NCBI GenBank assembly: GCA_959347315.1 | Contig: OY365815.1 | Coordinates: forward strand, 19,364,639 to 19,428,638 | DNA from: Bimastos eiseni | Lineage: Eukaryota; Annelida; Clitellata; Crassiclitellata; Lumbricidae | Direction: 5' to 3' | DNA length: 64,000 nt | Shown here: in pieces, positions 1 through 11,847 of the stretch | Position numbering within the stretch: position 1 is the first letter of the stretch | Layout of the letters: each line of letters opens with the position of its first letter | Position numbers and translations under genes: made by a program | Notes under the pieces: model-generated | Seen by the model: the letters and a program-made list of their open reading frames with translations, nothing else | What the model was told of the DNA's origin: nothing | The model's database searches: none

Positions 1-582
1 GGAACGACGCTCTGCGAGCCACATTTGTGTCACCAATGTCAAGAGAGCGTCGACGCAAAAGGGCTCCATGGACTAATTTGTAGAAGAGGCAGCGGAAAAC
101 ATCAACGACACAGCATGTTGAACGATGTCATCTGGAGAGCTCTTGGCAGGGCGAAGATTCCAGCGCAAAAGGAACCTCTCGGCTTGCTAAGAGAAGATGG
201 AAAGCGACCGGACGGCGTCACGCTCATTCCTTGGACACGTGGTCGATGTCTGGCATGGGATGTGACAGTGCCCGACACCTACGCCAAGTCACATCTTGTC
301 GACACATCTATCAGAGCTGGCGAAGCAGCCGAACGCGCAGCTAAGACGAAGAGGGCCAAGTATTCCACCATAACCAACACCCACGACTTCGTAGCCCTCT
401 CCTTGGAATCCGGCGGCGCTTGGAGCAGTGAAGGACTGGAGTTCATCTCAGAGTTGGGTAGTCGAACGAGTGCTGCAACCCACGATCCAATGGAGACGTC
501 ATTTCTGTTCCAACGTATCTCAGTTGTTCTTCAGCGTGGGAACGCAGTCTGCCTCTTCGGGACATTGCCAACACTCCATTAG
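1..582 (+). CDS. C-terminal endonuclease part of a non-LTR-type retroelement (partial)
   Basis: The frame is open from base 1, so the element continues left of the window; the stop is at 580-582. Seen: a zinc-knuckle pattern C-x2-C-x9-H-x3-C near the start (CHQC ... HGLIC), then RH..LND, then a DGKRPDG...PW...WDVTV block about residues 50-85. RPD followed by D-V-T matches the PD-(D/E)XK core of restriction-like endonucleases found after the reverse transcriptase in early-branching non-LTR elements (R2/CRE/NeSL type). The 3' UTR is short and runs into (TAA)n, as expected for a retrotransposon tail. No stop or frameshift is seen in this part, so the copy may be young. Role: target cleavage for insertion. 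The clade is not certain because the reverse transcriptase lies outside the window. Confidence 0.75.
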   Translation, partial: GTTLCEPHLCHQCQESVDAKGLHGLICRRGSGKHQRHSMLNDVIWRALGRAKIPAQKEPLGLLREDGKRPDGVTLIPWTRGRCLAWDVTVPDTYAKSHLVDTSIRAGEAAERAAKTKRAKYSTITNTHDFVALSLESGGAWSSEGLEFISELGSRTSAATHDPMETSFLFQRISVVLQRGNAVCLFGTLPTLH

Positions 583-624
583 CTCATCATGGGCGATAAC
601 AGCATAATGTGAAACATATATGTG

Positions 625-649
625 TAATAATAATAATAATAATAATAAC

Positions 650-680
<31 letters not shown>

Positions 681-691
681 TTGATAACAAC

Positions 692-722
<31 letters not shown>

Positions 723-867
723 ATAATCTAAATAATAATAATAATAATAATAATATAAATAATAATAATAATAATAATAACAACAATAATATAAATATAA
801 ATAATAATAATATAAATAATAATAATATAAATAATAATAATAATATTAATAATAATAATAGTAATAG
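625..867 (+). repeat. (TAA)n tail of the retroelement
   Basis: Almost pure TAA/AAT repeats with scattered AAC, ATAAAT and AGT variants. It begins about 40 bp after the stop codon of the endonuclease frame, so it is probably the 3' tail of that element rather than an independent microsatellite. Long Asn/Ile/Leu-only frames here are repeat artefacts. Confidence 0.85.
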
Positions 868-2270
868 CATCAAATTCCACATCATCTAATTCTCCAACCT
901 CTATTTCGCTACTCTCCTTTCTCAACCAACTAATTCTCTATCGGAGTCCATCCTTCAATTCATCACCCACTCCCTCTAGTACACTCTTTTTCTTTATATC
1001 CTTGTCTTCTTCTCCTATCTAATTTGACTCCTCATCGTCCACTTCTCTCTTTCTTTTCTGTTCTTTAGCTTGTGCTCTCCTCTCATATCTTCTCTGTTTT
1101 CACTCCTCAGCTGCTTCCATCACGCTAGTCCTACCTCCGTTTTTGCTTCAACCCCACTCTCCCCATTCATGACTCTTTTTCTCCTCCTCTTTTTCTTTTA
1201 ATTCATCCTCTCTTCTCTCTAACCATCCCTTCCTCTTCCTCGTTCCTTCCTCTAACCCTCTGCCCATGCTAGTCTTCGTCTCCCTCTGCCCAGCGGTTCT
1301 TTATCGCTTAGTGAGAGGCTATGTCCGTCCAACCAACCAACAGAAAACATTCATCAAACCGATGGTATTAGGCGCTAAGACCCGTGCCTTCTCAGTCCAA
1401 GTTTAAATTAATACGGTCCCTGGTAAACACTCGTTAGAACTAAACAAACGTAATTAGCGGACTAGGGATTCCGCCGTTAGCAACGCCGTCCCAAGGGAGC
1501 GTCAAGTTATCATCGGCCGAACGCACCGAAGCATCGAGAAACGGATGCTCCCTTGGAAAGCTGCCATTATTTATATCCGTAAATTGACACGGATGGCTCG
1601 CATCGGAATCTTCAGGGAGTTCGCTTCCGGTTGTTCCTGCGCATGCGCACGGTCAATATATTCGGTAAAAGTATTTGCTAAGTCGACGCAGACGAGATAA
1701 ACAGGCAAGATGGGAAAAGGATCTCTCCAAATACGGAATGATTATAGCAGACGCCGAAATTAGTCAGCAACGCCAACCCCTTTTAGTTTCATTATGTGAT
1801 TTCCTGTAGGACCTATAGTTGTCTCTTTCTGTTACACTATAAATGAGGGCGATAAGAAGCAGCAGTCGGCTTCCTTTGTTTGCGATGATGGCTTGTAAAC
1901 ATAATATTTCACACTTCAAACTTAGGCTAAATCTAGGTTTAATGTCTAAAGGAGTCGGAAACTAATAATACTAATAATACTGATCCAAACTTCTTTGCAC
2001 GGTTTGACTTATTAAGCACAAATAATTATGTGTTCGTGCTTTCAAGGTAGACGCCGCCAGTCTGTCCATAGTTCATACTCCGCAGTCTCATCAATATTTT
2101 AGCTAGGCCACACTTAGCTGGCTATCCTTGGCCAAGCCTAGAACGTAACGAGTTTTCTGATTGCATGACCTAGAGTTTGAAACTCTTCCTGTATCTGTCT
2201 TTTCTTTGCAGTCGTTTAGGTATAGTTGGCTCTCAACTCATCTTAGCGCTTTTCTGTCTGCGTACCTGGT
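868..2270. other. No recognised gene; pyrimidine-rich 890-1260
   Basis: The first 400 bp are strongly C/T-biased on the + strand. The rest is mixed sequence without a convincing frame, splice-flanked exon or repeat that I recognise. Confidence 0.5.
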
Positions 2271-2280
2271 TGCCAGCCTG

Positions 2281-2365
2281 TCTATATCTATCTGCATTTC
2301 GTCTGCCTGCCTGTCTCTCTGTATGCTGCTTTTTGTCTGCCTTTTGCCTGCCTGCCTGTCGGTGT
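2281..2365 (+). repeat. Degenerate TGCC/TGTC tetranucleotide repeat
   Basis: Alternating CTGCCTGTCTGT runs. They open several Cys/Leu/Ser-rich frames on both strands that are not genes. Confidence 0.7.
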
Positions 2366-2399
2366 GGGTGCGCGTCGCCCTGCTTCGAAGACATAGTGG

Positions 2400-3646
2400 T
2401 CCGTGACCACGCGACACACGTGACCAAGCGTTAATGCGTTGTTGGGGAAGATTTATCATCGTCACGGGACAGCGCGGCATCAGGTTATCCGTAGTCATTG
2501 TTTGCCTTCCATTCAAAGGACGACAACGAAACTCAACGTAGGATGATGATGACGACGGTGATTATAAGCTAACTGGTTGGAGGACGTAGCAGCAGGGTCA
2601 TGAATTTTGTCTCTGAAGCCACAAATAATGAGACCAGATCAAAGTCATTGATGATCATCATCTTCATCTCTCTATTGGACGAGGAGCGCGTGCTCTTCCT
2701 GCAGCGCCGTCTGTCCTTTCTTGGTCGTTCCTGGCTGTGTCTTCCTCGTTGATCATTAAGCGACCCTCAGTCACATGTTGTCTTGGAACTCAGTATTATC
2801 TATACATGAGAAATTCTTGTGTAAATATAGTGGCCTGACGTGAAGGAGGCGATCGTTCGGTGCGTTTCAGAAGGGTGTTTTGTATTTGTTGACCCTATGG
2901 TCGTTTGAGATGATTCTGCGCCTGGTAGTGATGGAGATTGAAGAGACGAACGTCTCTGCACCAGTGACATAAGATTAAGACAGTCTAATTGTGTGATGAG
3001 CATTATGTGTGAACTCTTATGTCGTATCAGTTAAATTTTGTGTTTAGGTGTTCAAGACAACGTTGAGGCTGCTTCGTTAACATTGTTTGTAGTATGCTTC
3101 GTTAACGTCATTTGTAGTTTATTTCATGTAATGAGAAGTTAGAAATCAAAGACTGAGATTTGTTTGAATGGCGCTGAGAAGCGGATCGGATTGACTCGGG
3201 AGTCTGGCAATCGAAATTGACAACATTTTGTGCGCTTCTGGTAGTATGTAATGTGGATGAAATGGGTCGGTATTGATCTTTTACCATTGACAAATTCTGC
3301 GTGCACAATGTAGCAACCATTCAGCTTTTGAGATCTTAGCCCCTTCCTACGTCTTATCATCTCATGATCTCAATCTAATTCTCGTCTATGTTTACGACTC
3401 AAATAGAACAATTTATTCCATGTAAGTGTTTTTGCTCTGCTTAAGTTTGATTCTCCTAAAGATTTTCTTTTAGTTACAGTTATAGTAACAGTTTTATATG
3501 TTTTCATATTAGTTATAGTAACAGATACAGTTAGCATTTATAGTTGCAGTTATTATCACTGTATTTTCATTTTAGGTATATGCCTACTGCTTAGTTAGGC
3601 TACAATTTGGCCAAGCGACATTGTCCTTCGTTGTGGCCTCATGTCC

Positions 3647-3677
<31 letters not shown>

Positions 3678-4466
3678 GCTAAATCCTAGAACGGAAGAAG
3701 GATTAGTCAACTAGTCAACCTTACCTCAGCTCTGCTCTCCAGTATCCATGCTATACGTAACTATACGTCATTCAGATTCATATAGGCAAATAATAGGCCT
3801 ACTGAATCATCTGTTAAGCTCACTCTATTTTACTCCAAACGTATGAATAATCGTCTTCAGTGCATTTTAAACACATAGATTCAACAAATGTTACTTAATA
3901 AACGTAGTTGCATAGGGTTCTTATTGGCCTTCTTTCTCCCAATTACTCACTGCCCCATAATCGAATTGTATACGTGTCGTTTATTCGATTGAATTGGACT
4001 TCGTCTGAGTGAAGGAGCTTTACAGTCCATCGAATCCCATTCATTGCCAGTCAAAGCGTTTTCTGTTCTTTCTAGGATATACGATCTGAACTTAAAGCAA
4101 TCCCGTACGAAGCAATTTTTCATTAAATTAATCAGATCTAATTACTTAGGCCTAATATATCCTAAATCTCTCCCATGTAATGTCTGTCAATAGATCCCAT
4201 ACGTCTTGATATTGGCGCAATTTTACCGCGTTACAGCACAACACTAAAACTCTTTAAGTTAATCATTCATAAGTTATGAAACCTTAAACGCAGCGAATGA
4301 TACAGGAGCTGCAAACACCACATAGCAGCTCTGTCTTTTATTATTCAGTTTTTACTATAGTTATATCGTCTTTATTCGTATCTTTAGGTCTTAATGAAGA
4401 GCCATGTTAACATTGACCTCATATTGGCATTATACTAAGCTTATTTCTAATCAGATTCTCTAAATG
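2400..4466. other. No recognised gene; AT-rich with one (AT)n
   Basis: Mostly AT-rich unique-looking sequence. A (AT)n run sits at 3649-3677. TAGGCCTA palindromes occur near 3794 and 4147. Small frames at 2800-3360 show no family resemblance. Confidence 0.5.
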
Positions 4467-4467
4467 T

Positions 4468-4579
4468 AACGTCTGAAAATATAACGTCTGAAAATATAAC
4501 GTCTGAAAATATAACGTCTGAAAATGTAGCGTTTGAAAATGCAACGTTTGAAAATGCAACGTATGAAAATGCAACGTTT
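4468..4579 (+). repeat. 15-bp tandem repeat, about 7.5 copies
   Basis: Unit AACGTCTGAAAATAT. The first four copies are identical; later copies drift (GTCTG to GTTTG to GTATG, ATAT to GTAG or GCAA). The gradient from perfect to diverged units shows directional decay or recent expansion of the left end. Confidence 0.9.
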
Positions 4580-5335
4580 AGTGCTGGAGCAGAAGGTCAA
4601 CTGTTAGTGCAACAATGTGCACACGCAAAGGCGCCACACATTGGTTGCATGATCTGATGATGGTCTATTTGAGCAATGCCTCTGAATGAAAGCCTCTAAT
4701 TCATACATTGACGTACATGTAGAGCCTAATATCAATTTCTCTGGATCCTCATCTTGGAATAAAATCCCTTTGAAAATTAGTTTCTCATAACATTCCGATT
4801 GCATTTAAAAATAAGTTACGAGTCTTCTTCGTAAATTCTTAATTGGTACACCAAACATCAAGTGTTCAAACAAGATATTGTAATGTTGTATATGACTGTC
4901 AGTAGCTAAGCTCTGTTCATTTTTTCATTTGGTTTCTTGTTGCATCTCATAATTAGGTTGCAATCAAGAGAAATTGCCATTTATTAGTTTGATATGGTTG
5001 CCATGCACACGGGGGTCTCTATCTAGCGGGATTCGTGTCCCTTTTGGGGTGCCCATTGTAGCCAATATTAAGTCTGTTCTATGCATTTTGTAATGACATT
5101 ATTTTCTTTCAATTGATTGCAATAAAACACTGTTGATTTGATATAATTTGATTCAATGATTTGTCATATATGGCACGTGAAATTCATATAATTATTCACA
5201 TTATTCCATACAACTTGAACTAAATTGTCTACTAGTTCCTATCCGAAGAACTTTCTTCCCTAATAAGCGCGCAATAACTTGGAGCCAATTTTTTCTCGTC
5301 TGTATTCTACGCCTTGGTTTCATAGTTGCGTCGAG
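4580..5335. other. No recognised gene
   Basis: AT-rich sequence with short frames only. Nothing recognised. Confidence 0.4.
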
Positions 5336-5339
5336 CCCG

Positions 5340-5640
5340 TGATTGGGCTTTGCAACGTCTCCGGTTGCTAGGCTTGCTCCTTTCAGATCGAACGCATTGC
5401 AATTAGTCTTGTACGTAATTGTGCGTCTTAGAGACGGAACAACGGACGTAGAGGCGAATGGATTAATTGATTACCCTGAGCCAACGACCGCAGTCGAGGC
5501 TATTATTTCCGGTGGCCATCTTGAATCGGCGGTTTTATTTCCGGGCAGCGGGAACGCGGTGCACAGACAGACGTCGTGTAATGGCAGACACTGGGTCTGT
5601 GATGAAGGTGATCGATGAGGGATAGAGTATTTCCGGGATT
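5340..5640 (+). promoter_or_regulatory. CpG-rich promoter-like patch with ETS and YY1-like motifs
   Basis: This 300-bp patch is richer in G+C and CpG than its flanks. It holds ATTTCCGG (ETS-like) at 5505-5512 and 5537-5544 and another TTTCCGG near 5630. GCCATCTTG (the complement of the YY1 core CAAGATGGC) is at 5515-5523. YY1 and ETS sites close together are typical of animal housekeeping promoters, where the YY1 site lies just after the start site. An ATG at 5581 in good context (G at -3 and +4) begins a short MADTGSVMK frame that could end at AAG|GTGATC, making it a possible first coding exon. No second exon was found, so the gene is unproven. Confidence 0.35.
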
Positions 5641-5849
5641 AGACGTGCCCGATGCCACGTAGTTGCTCTACGTTGGTACAAGGAGACAGAGAGATAGAGA
5701 GAAAGAGGGCTTCTCTGCTGCACGAACAGAGGAGAAGAGAGTCTTGTTCAATTCCGTGTCCAGATAGTAGACGTCAACAGCGCCTACCCGCCCACCCACC
5801 CGACGTCCGGTCACCCACCCACCCTCCTTCTCTCCCTTTGTGATTCAAC

Positions 5850-7514
5850 AGGGTTGTTGCGCTGTCGTTCACTGTCGGCCGGCTTTCTTTTCCCATCTGG
5901 GAGATGGCGCAAATAAGTTCTAGGACGATAGTAGAGAAGAGAAGAAAGAAGAGTTGAGCAATCCTTCGTCTACGAAAATAACGGCCTCGTCTCTTTTGGT
6001 TTCATTTGAAATACAAGCGGAACTGCTATTATCGCCCAGCAAAAGACGATCACTTGCATTGTAAAAAAAACACTAACAAGAATAATAATAATTTATGTCT
6101 TTCTTATTATAATTATCATCATCATTAGCAGCAGCAGCAGCAGCAGCAGCGTCATCATCATAATAAGGTGAGTCCTGCAAGGGCTTCATGTGGGTATGGT
6201 ATTATGTTATAAATATGTGGTACGCTGAGAGAAAAGTTACCATACAAGGATGTTTAGGCCCATCTTGTGATTAATCAAGTTTGATCGTACACGGAGTAAA
6301 TTTTCAAACATTATAATTGTGGTTTTCTTGAGCTCAATATCACTAGATCGAGTAATGCCTTGGGATCACAATTATATCACTATCGAGTAAAAAAAGTTAT
6401 CTTTATATTGAGACTAATTATTAAGAAGAGGGACCATATTATGTGGGGCTAACCATTCGTCTCTGTTACTCTGTACTCACTCTCCCTTTCAAATTGCGTC
6501 GGTTAACAAGATCACAGATTGATCAAGCTTTGCTATGTTCGTATATTCAATGGTTTATACTAATTCATCTATTTATGAGAATTTGAGAAAACTAAATTAT
6601 TTGTTGTGGTGATTGTCCTCTTTTTGAGAAAACTAAATTGTAGTAAAGTCGTTATTGCAGACATATTCGCTCAGTTTAATTTCAGTGATTAACATTTAAA
6701 AAATTAGACTTGTGTTATGGATAGCAACCTACGGAAACCTGGAAACCGAACTCTGACCTCCCACGGACTATCCTTTGGACAAAAAACTTTTCGATTTGAC
6801 GCAGCGCTCGTGAATGAGCTGGTGCCCTGCGCATGGCTTCCAAGTGGCGCTTTAGAAATTTGGAGATTACGATTACGATGACTTATTTCAGATATATAAA
6901 TCTCGAGCGCTATCGTATTACACGGTCCGTTCAGAACACCGGACTTGAAAATAAGGACGTGGTGTCCATTCAAGAGGGCATCAGTGGTGCATCAGTGGTG
7001 AAGGATATAACCCGGTAAATTCATTGAGAATTGAGCAGGATCGAGGCCACACTAGGTTGTTATTTTCTTAATAAGAAAAATTAGAGTGCATCAACAATTA
7101 TTACGTTTATATAGTATTTGGGACCATTGTTAGACAGTGTGAACAAAACAAAGATAATGATGTCTATAGCTGAAGTAACCTGTTTATGGGACCTTTTCTG
7201 GTGAAGTAATAATTTTGACGAATCTACATTTATGTTCGAGTGCACTTAAGGATACGTGTCTGAATATTAACTAGGAAAGAGGAGCCAAAGGTAAGTATCA
7301 ACTATTTTGCTTTTCCTTGCTCCTATTGTTCTATGCTCTTGTATTCATGGATTTATTGTGCAATAAACAACAAAGAAGCAATATGAGCCCAATTCAAACA
7401 AAGAAGTCATTTTCGTTACAATGATATCAGATCATTGTTTTCTTGTCCATGGTACAACAACACAACTACAATAACAACAACTGCTACTGCTTTCCCTTCT
7501 TCCCCCTACTTCCC
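5850..7514. other. No recognised gene; (AGC)8 at 6127-6150
   Basis: The (AGC)8 run is flanked by TCATCATCAT. The frame at 6704-6973 (minus) has no recognisable domain. Otherwise AT-rich sequence without a supported gene. Confidence 0.45.
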
Positions 7515-7565
<51 letters not shown>

Positions 7566-7612
7566 CCCCTACTGCTACTACTACTCCACCTACTCCCCCT
7601 ACTACTCCACCC

Positions 7613-7651
<39 letters not shown>

Positions 7652-7699
7652 TTACTACTACTCCCCGTACTCCACCCCTACTACTACTACTACTACTAT
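7515..7699 (+). repeat. (CTA)n microsatellite
   Basis: CTA/ACT repeats interrupted by CCCC blocks (TACTCCCCCTACT). They give poly-Tyr, poly-Leu and poly-Thr frames that are artefacts. Confidence 0.9.
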
Positions 7700-8164
7700 A
7701 GTCCCTATAGTTTTGTTGCGGAGAGGATTAGCCATCGGATCGTCGTTGTCATCGGTGCATGGGCGGACAGTGTAACGGAGATGAATTTCATTAGCTTAAA
7801 GTGTGTAATAATTTCGTCATTACGAATATCATTAAAGGGTTGTCTCGTTCGCACTTACCGTACGATAATAAGATTGTCAAGAGATTAGCTAAGAATTATT
7901 ACACGACCTCATTCATCAGTCGACCTTTGTTTCGTTCTGACCATGATTAGCATCGTCTTCAGCATCAGCAGCTTCGACTTAACGATGAAGAATATGCTGT
8001 ACTAAAGGATAGGGAACGACGATAGTGTTTATGATGACAAGCGAGGAAATGCGTGCGAGAGGAAGTGCCGAGCACGAGCTAGAGGCAGCTTTAGGGGATT
8101 ATGCTTATGGAGAATGGTAGGAGTTTTGGAACACGGAGTTTAGAAACATGGGGCGGAATGAATG

Positions 8165-8650
8165 TGAGACTGTCATTGTGTACACAGTGTAAAATCAGTG
8201 TGTGAAAATTGATGTGAACACAGGAGATGAATGTCAAAATGATGTGAAACAGCAGATGTAAGACAGATCTAGGCGAGAATGACGCAGCAGATGCGTGTTA
8301 GAAGGACGTCTAAACAAGTGATAATGTTGTAAACAGGTTAGTAGATGACTGTCAGAAGGATGTGGAAACAGCAGATGAGTGTGAGAATGATGTGAAAATC
8401 ATGTGAATGCAGTAGAAGAATTTGAGAATGATGTGAAAACAGTAGATACAAGTCAGAATGCTGTGAAAACAGTATAGGGGCCTAGATGATTGTGAAAATT
8501 ATGTGAAAACAGTAGTTGAGTGTGAGATTGATGTGGAAACAGTGTATAACTGTGACAGTGTATAACAGTGTATCAATCGTGAGGATGATTTTATTGAAGT
8601 AGTAAGATGAGCGTTTGAATGATGCTGTAAACATCGTAGAAAATATGCGA
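8165..8650 (+). repeat. Highly diverged minisatellite, period roughly 30 bp
   Basis: Variants of a GAGAATGATGTGAAAACAGT core recur about every 28-35 bp with many substitutions and indels (for example near 8245, 8390, 8435, 8470, 8505). This looks like an old decayed array. No coding frame survives across it. Confidence 0.6.
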
Positions 8651-9261
8651 GAATGTTGTTGCGAATTTATTATTAAATGAGCTTTGTCACACACATTTCT
8701 ATCTCCTCCTTCAGTACGCTCTGACATCAAATGTCCTCTCCACTGTCCAATCGTCACTTCGCATTGAATTTATCTCGTATTGAAACTATTTCGCACTTAT
8801 TGTTATATTACAGCACTGTGCAGTAGAAGAACCGACAAATTTTCGCGAGCTGGAGTTTTAACAATGTTTGTCTAAATCTGGGTTAAATTGTTGGACTCGT
8901 GGGCTCATAAATTATTAACCGTAAGTCTTTGACAGTCACTTTCTGAATACATTTGCTGAGGGATAAAAATACAAGTACATCTCTGATCAAAACACATGCT
9001 GACACTGTATTTCTCTGTTACTTCGACTTGGCACAATGTGCAATTGCTCGATGCTAAGCTGACTTATGATGAAGATGATGACAGGTCTAAGTCAGAAGTG
9101 TAAGTGATACTTTCGAGACGTAACTTTATAATTCAACTCTACAGTTTGCAAAGGAACATTTGCTGTTGAGGTGCCCAAGTTTCAGATATTTAAAAAGCAA
9201 ATCTTTATAGTTGGATTGGGATATCTGAAGCTAATCAACAGACATGTAGTCTATGGTATAC
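8651..9261. other. No recognised gene
   Basis: AT-rich. Nothing recognised apart from a short GATGATGA stretch near 9070. Confidence 0.4.
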
Positions 9262-9447
9262 TCTATATGTATACGGGCCTGCTGTCTATATACACGTATG
9301 GATGCATGCATGAATGCATGAGTGTGTGCACTCAGGTACGTAGGTTTGTCTGAATGCATGTACGCAACATGCATTCATTGTTTATAACTATATATGTATG
9401 TATTGATTGATGTATGTATGCATGATTGCATGTAAATATATATGTAT
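9262..9447 (+). repeat. TATG/CATG simple repeat, left half
   Basis: Runs of TATGTATG, GCATGCATGAATG and similar. It ends at the left terminus of the mariner-like element and resumes at its right terminus, so the array was probably split by insertion. Confidence 0.7.
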
Positions 9448-10603
9448 GGGCTGACACAAAAGTTCGTTCACAGTTTTCAAGCTTAAATATCTCGGTCAAA
9501 ATTTTTAGGATCTCTTAAATAGTTTTCAAGCGTATACAGGACTCAAATATCACATAACCGTGAAAATTTTAAGTTGAACGTGCATTTAATGACGCGTCAG
9601 TGTACACAGCGGCGCGCGAGGTGCGTTTCTAGCTTTTGCCTGTATACAACGTCACCATTATTCATGCAGCGTCATTGAGTAAAAATAGGAGCATCAACAT
9701 TGGACTGTGAAAGACTGGTTTAATGTTTTTCTCACCAATGAGTCGCTGTTCAAGGTGCTTTCTGTACCAAATGCCCAAAATGCTGCTGTTTTGGTTTCAC
9801 AGTGGTAGATGATGTTTAGTCCGTCAGTGATAATGTCGGGTGGAATGACGGCCAGAGGTCTCAAAAAGCCTTCTCTTTGTGCCAAATAGTACCAGACTGA
9901 ATTCGCAGTACTACATTACAAACATTCTCGAGCAATACGCGTAGCCAGCGTTCGAGAAGCAGCGACAGTGTTAATGAATAAGAGTTATTTGTTGACAATG
10001 ATCAACAAGGAGTATTTCAGCAGGATGGTGCAGTTGAAGTTGTGACGATGAAATGGCCAGACTACATACTCCCGTCACGCATAAAACCGAAGGATTGGTC
10101 ACCAAAACTCTCCAGATATCTTTTCTATTGAGAATTTGCGGGGCATTTTGTCTTTCAGCGTTTATAAAAATTCAAAATCAAAGATACGTGATCAGCTCAA
10201 ACGTCGCCTCGAAGTTGGATATCGATCGAAATTTCTATACTTCAGTTGCTGATTCAGTCTATATGCCATGCTGTCGTTAAGCTGAACGAAAACACTGTAC
10301 ATTAAGGGCCTGCGTCTGTAAGATCTATAGGTTACAATAATTATTGTGTTATGGTCTACTAGGCCCAATTTTTGCTTGCAGTGATATATGATGAACAAAC
10401 TGTATCGCATGACAGTTTATTTCCGAAAAAACTCTTTAAATGTTTTACATAAATAATGGCCACCACTGGCCTGATCAAAGTCAAATTTGTATCAATATCT
10501 TTCTTTAGAATTTTGCATGCACTGGCAAAACATCAGAAAACTATATGAAGTCCTTCCTGAGAAAACGCATTTTGAAAACGGTGAATTAACTTTTGTGTCA
10601 CCC
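9448..10603 (+). mobile_element. Decayed Tc1/mariner-type DNA transposon
   Basis: The ends are inverted. The left end reads GGGCTGACACAAAAGTTCG and the complement of the right end reads GGGTGACACAAAAGTTAA; both continue through TTCAC and GTTTTCAA. TA dinucleotides flank the ends (9445-9446 and 10604-10605), the normal Tc1/mariner target, with one extra base on the left. The 1156 bp between them includes a transposase relic. At this length the N-terminal DNA-binding part of the transposase appears to be missing (only about 240 bp lie before the recognisable catalytic part). The element sits inside a TATG/CATG repeat. Confidence 0.75.
9689..10305 (+). pseudogene. Tc1/mariner transposase relic, stops in frame
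   Basis: One frame from 9689 gives recognisable transposase blocks: HWTVKDW, then FLTNESLF (family FSDES/FTDES), VPNAQNAA, then SPSVIMSGGMTARGL (family PSVMVWGGM), then EYFQQDGA (family FQQDGAPAH) and PKDWSPKLS (family WPPNSPDLNP). Internal stops occur near 9805, 9887, 10129 and 10168, and the tail shifts frame. The catalytic Asp of the first block is Asn here and the HTA after DGA is lost. The N-terminal helix-turn-helix is not seen. The gene is dead; only the DDE-domain core of the IS630/Tc1/mariner family can be read. Confidence 0.75.
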
Positions 10604-10760
10604 TATGTGTGTAGATGCATGTATGTGTATACTTATGCATGTGTATTTCATGTATGTGTGCGTGCATGTAATTATATATATAGACGTGTATATAATTATG
10701 TGTATGTGTGCATTTATGTATATGTATTTGTGTTTGTATGTACGTGTACCTGAGTGTATG
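10604..10760 (+). repeat. TATG/TGTA simple repeat, right half
   Basis: Continues the simple repeat interrupted by the transposon (TATGTGTGTAGATGCATGTATG and similar). Confidence 0.7.
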
Positions 10761-11400
10761 AATCTATGTTCAAACACAAATACCTATGTAATTGTAGCTT
10801 ATGTAATGATAACGTGCTTATACGAACCTCTGATCATCTATTGAGTGTTGCTATGGATATCCATGTAAATAAGCGTCTGAATATGAATTTGAGGAGCAGA
10901 ACATCATGAACGGATAAAGGAAGAATGCTAGAAGTCTATCTTTCACATAGTAAATATTTGTTTAGAACATATGTAAAAGGATTCTCAAATTCAGGCGTCA
11001 ACGACCATACGCGAAACCGATGCATCCTTTAACCGTATGTTAAGAGGTTGTACGTATCTAGATCTAAGTTAATGAGTGAGAGTCTAAATTCTCCGTTAAC
11101 TGACTGACCTGATTGTTCCGGAAGATGGTTATTTGGACTGTCGATCCTCAGTTGACCCGAACGGATGAAGTAGGGCGAGTAGAGGAAGGTGGATCTTCGT
11201 GTGATGCAGAGTTCCGGCCGAGGAGTTCTCCTGACATGCGACTCCTCTTGTCAACCGTCTCCTGCGTTTCCTCCCTTTGACGATTCCTCCCAGATGGGTG
11301 CTGCTGCCTGTCCGTCGCTCGAGGAGTGACAGCGACCGTGGAGGAGCGAAATCGCTTGGCAGCCAAGGCAGAGGAGTAGCTGATTGAATTTGCGTCGAGA
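10761..11400. other. No recognised gene
   Basis: AT-rich up to about 11100. From 11150 the G+C and CpG content rises towards the candidate gene at 11.5 kb, so part of this may be its promoter. No specific motif is decisive. Confidence 0.35.
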
Positions 11401-11520
11401 ATTATGGAATGTTCTGATTTAGTCGACGTTGCTTGGGCGCCTCTCCTCTCTCCGTTGTCGTCGTCGTTGTCATTGTGGGCTTGGCCAAGCGATGTGCGTC
11501 AGTCGTCCATTGCATAATAA

Positions 11521-11847
11521 ATGCGGGCTGCATCGGTATCTGCTGCGTTGGAGACGATGGCAGCAGCGCTAAACGCTGACTTTGACGTCTTGGCTGACAT
11601 ATTGGACGCTCGCCAGACAGCCATTCGCCATTGGTCAGCCGATGAAACGTGGGACAACCATCGAAAGCCAATGAGCTGACGGCAACCGGAGAACGGACTT
11701 CTCCGAGTTTCTGGCCTCCTTCTCCGCCGCCGACAACGCTGACTCGACGAAGTGGACGATCTGGCAAAATTCGACGCAGAAGTTGGGTTTCTCAAAGGCA
11801 GTCAACTGTGACGACAATTCCTCCGGACGATCATCGTCAGACGAAAC
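11521..11847 (+). CDS. Candidate first coding exon of an unknown gene, with one frameshift
   Basis: No family recognised. An ATG at 11521, preceded by in-frame stops, opens 52 codons to a TGA at 11677. A second in-frame ATG at 11557 has the better start context (A at -3, G at +4). The peptide looks like real protein: MAAALNADFDVLADILDARQ then TAIRHWSADETWDNH. From 11675 the +1 frame carries on in similar style (TDFSEFLASFSAADNADSTK, then WTIWQNSTQ) and ends at GACGAAAC|GTAAGT, a strong 5' splice site at 11848. Read together they suggest one exon of about 109 codons broken by a one-base shift near 11675 (a mutation, sequencing error or pseudogene). The phase at the donor fits the next exon at 12233. 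The opposite strand is also open here, so the strand call is tentative. Confidence 0.35.

Noticed and set aside
520..889. Asn-, Ile- and Leu-only frames
   Set aside because: Translation of (TAA)n, not protein.
7515..10760. CRISPR-like arrays among the tandem repeats
   Set aside because: Repeats here are contiguous microsatellites or minisatellites without unique spacers, in a eukaryotic context.
11402..11767. 121-codon minus-strand frame
   Set aside because: It overlaps the + strand candidate exon; composition is less protein-like and there are no matching splice signals, though it is not formally excluded.
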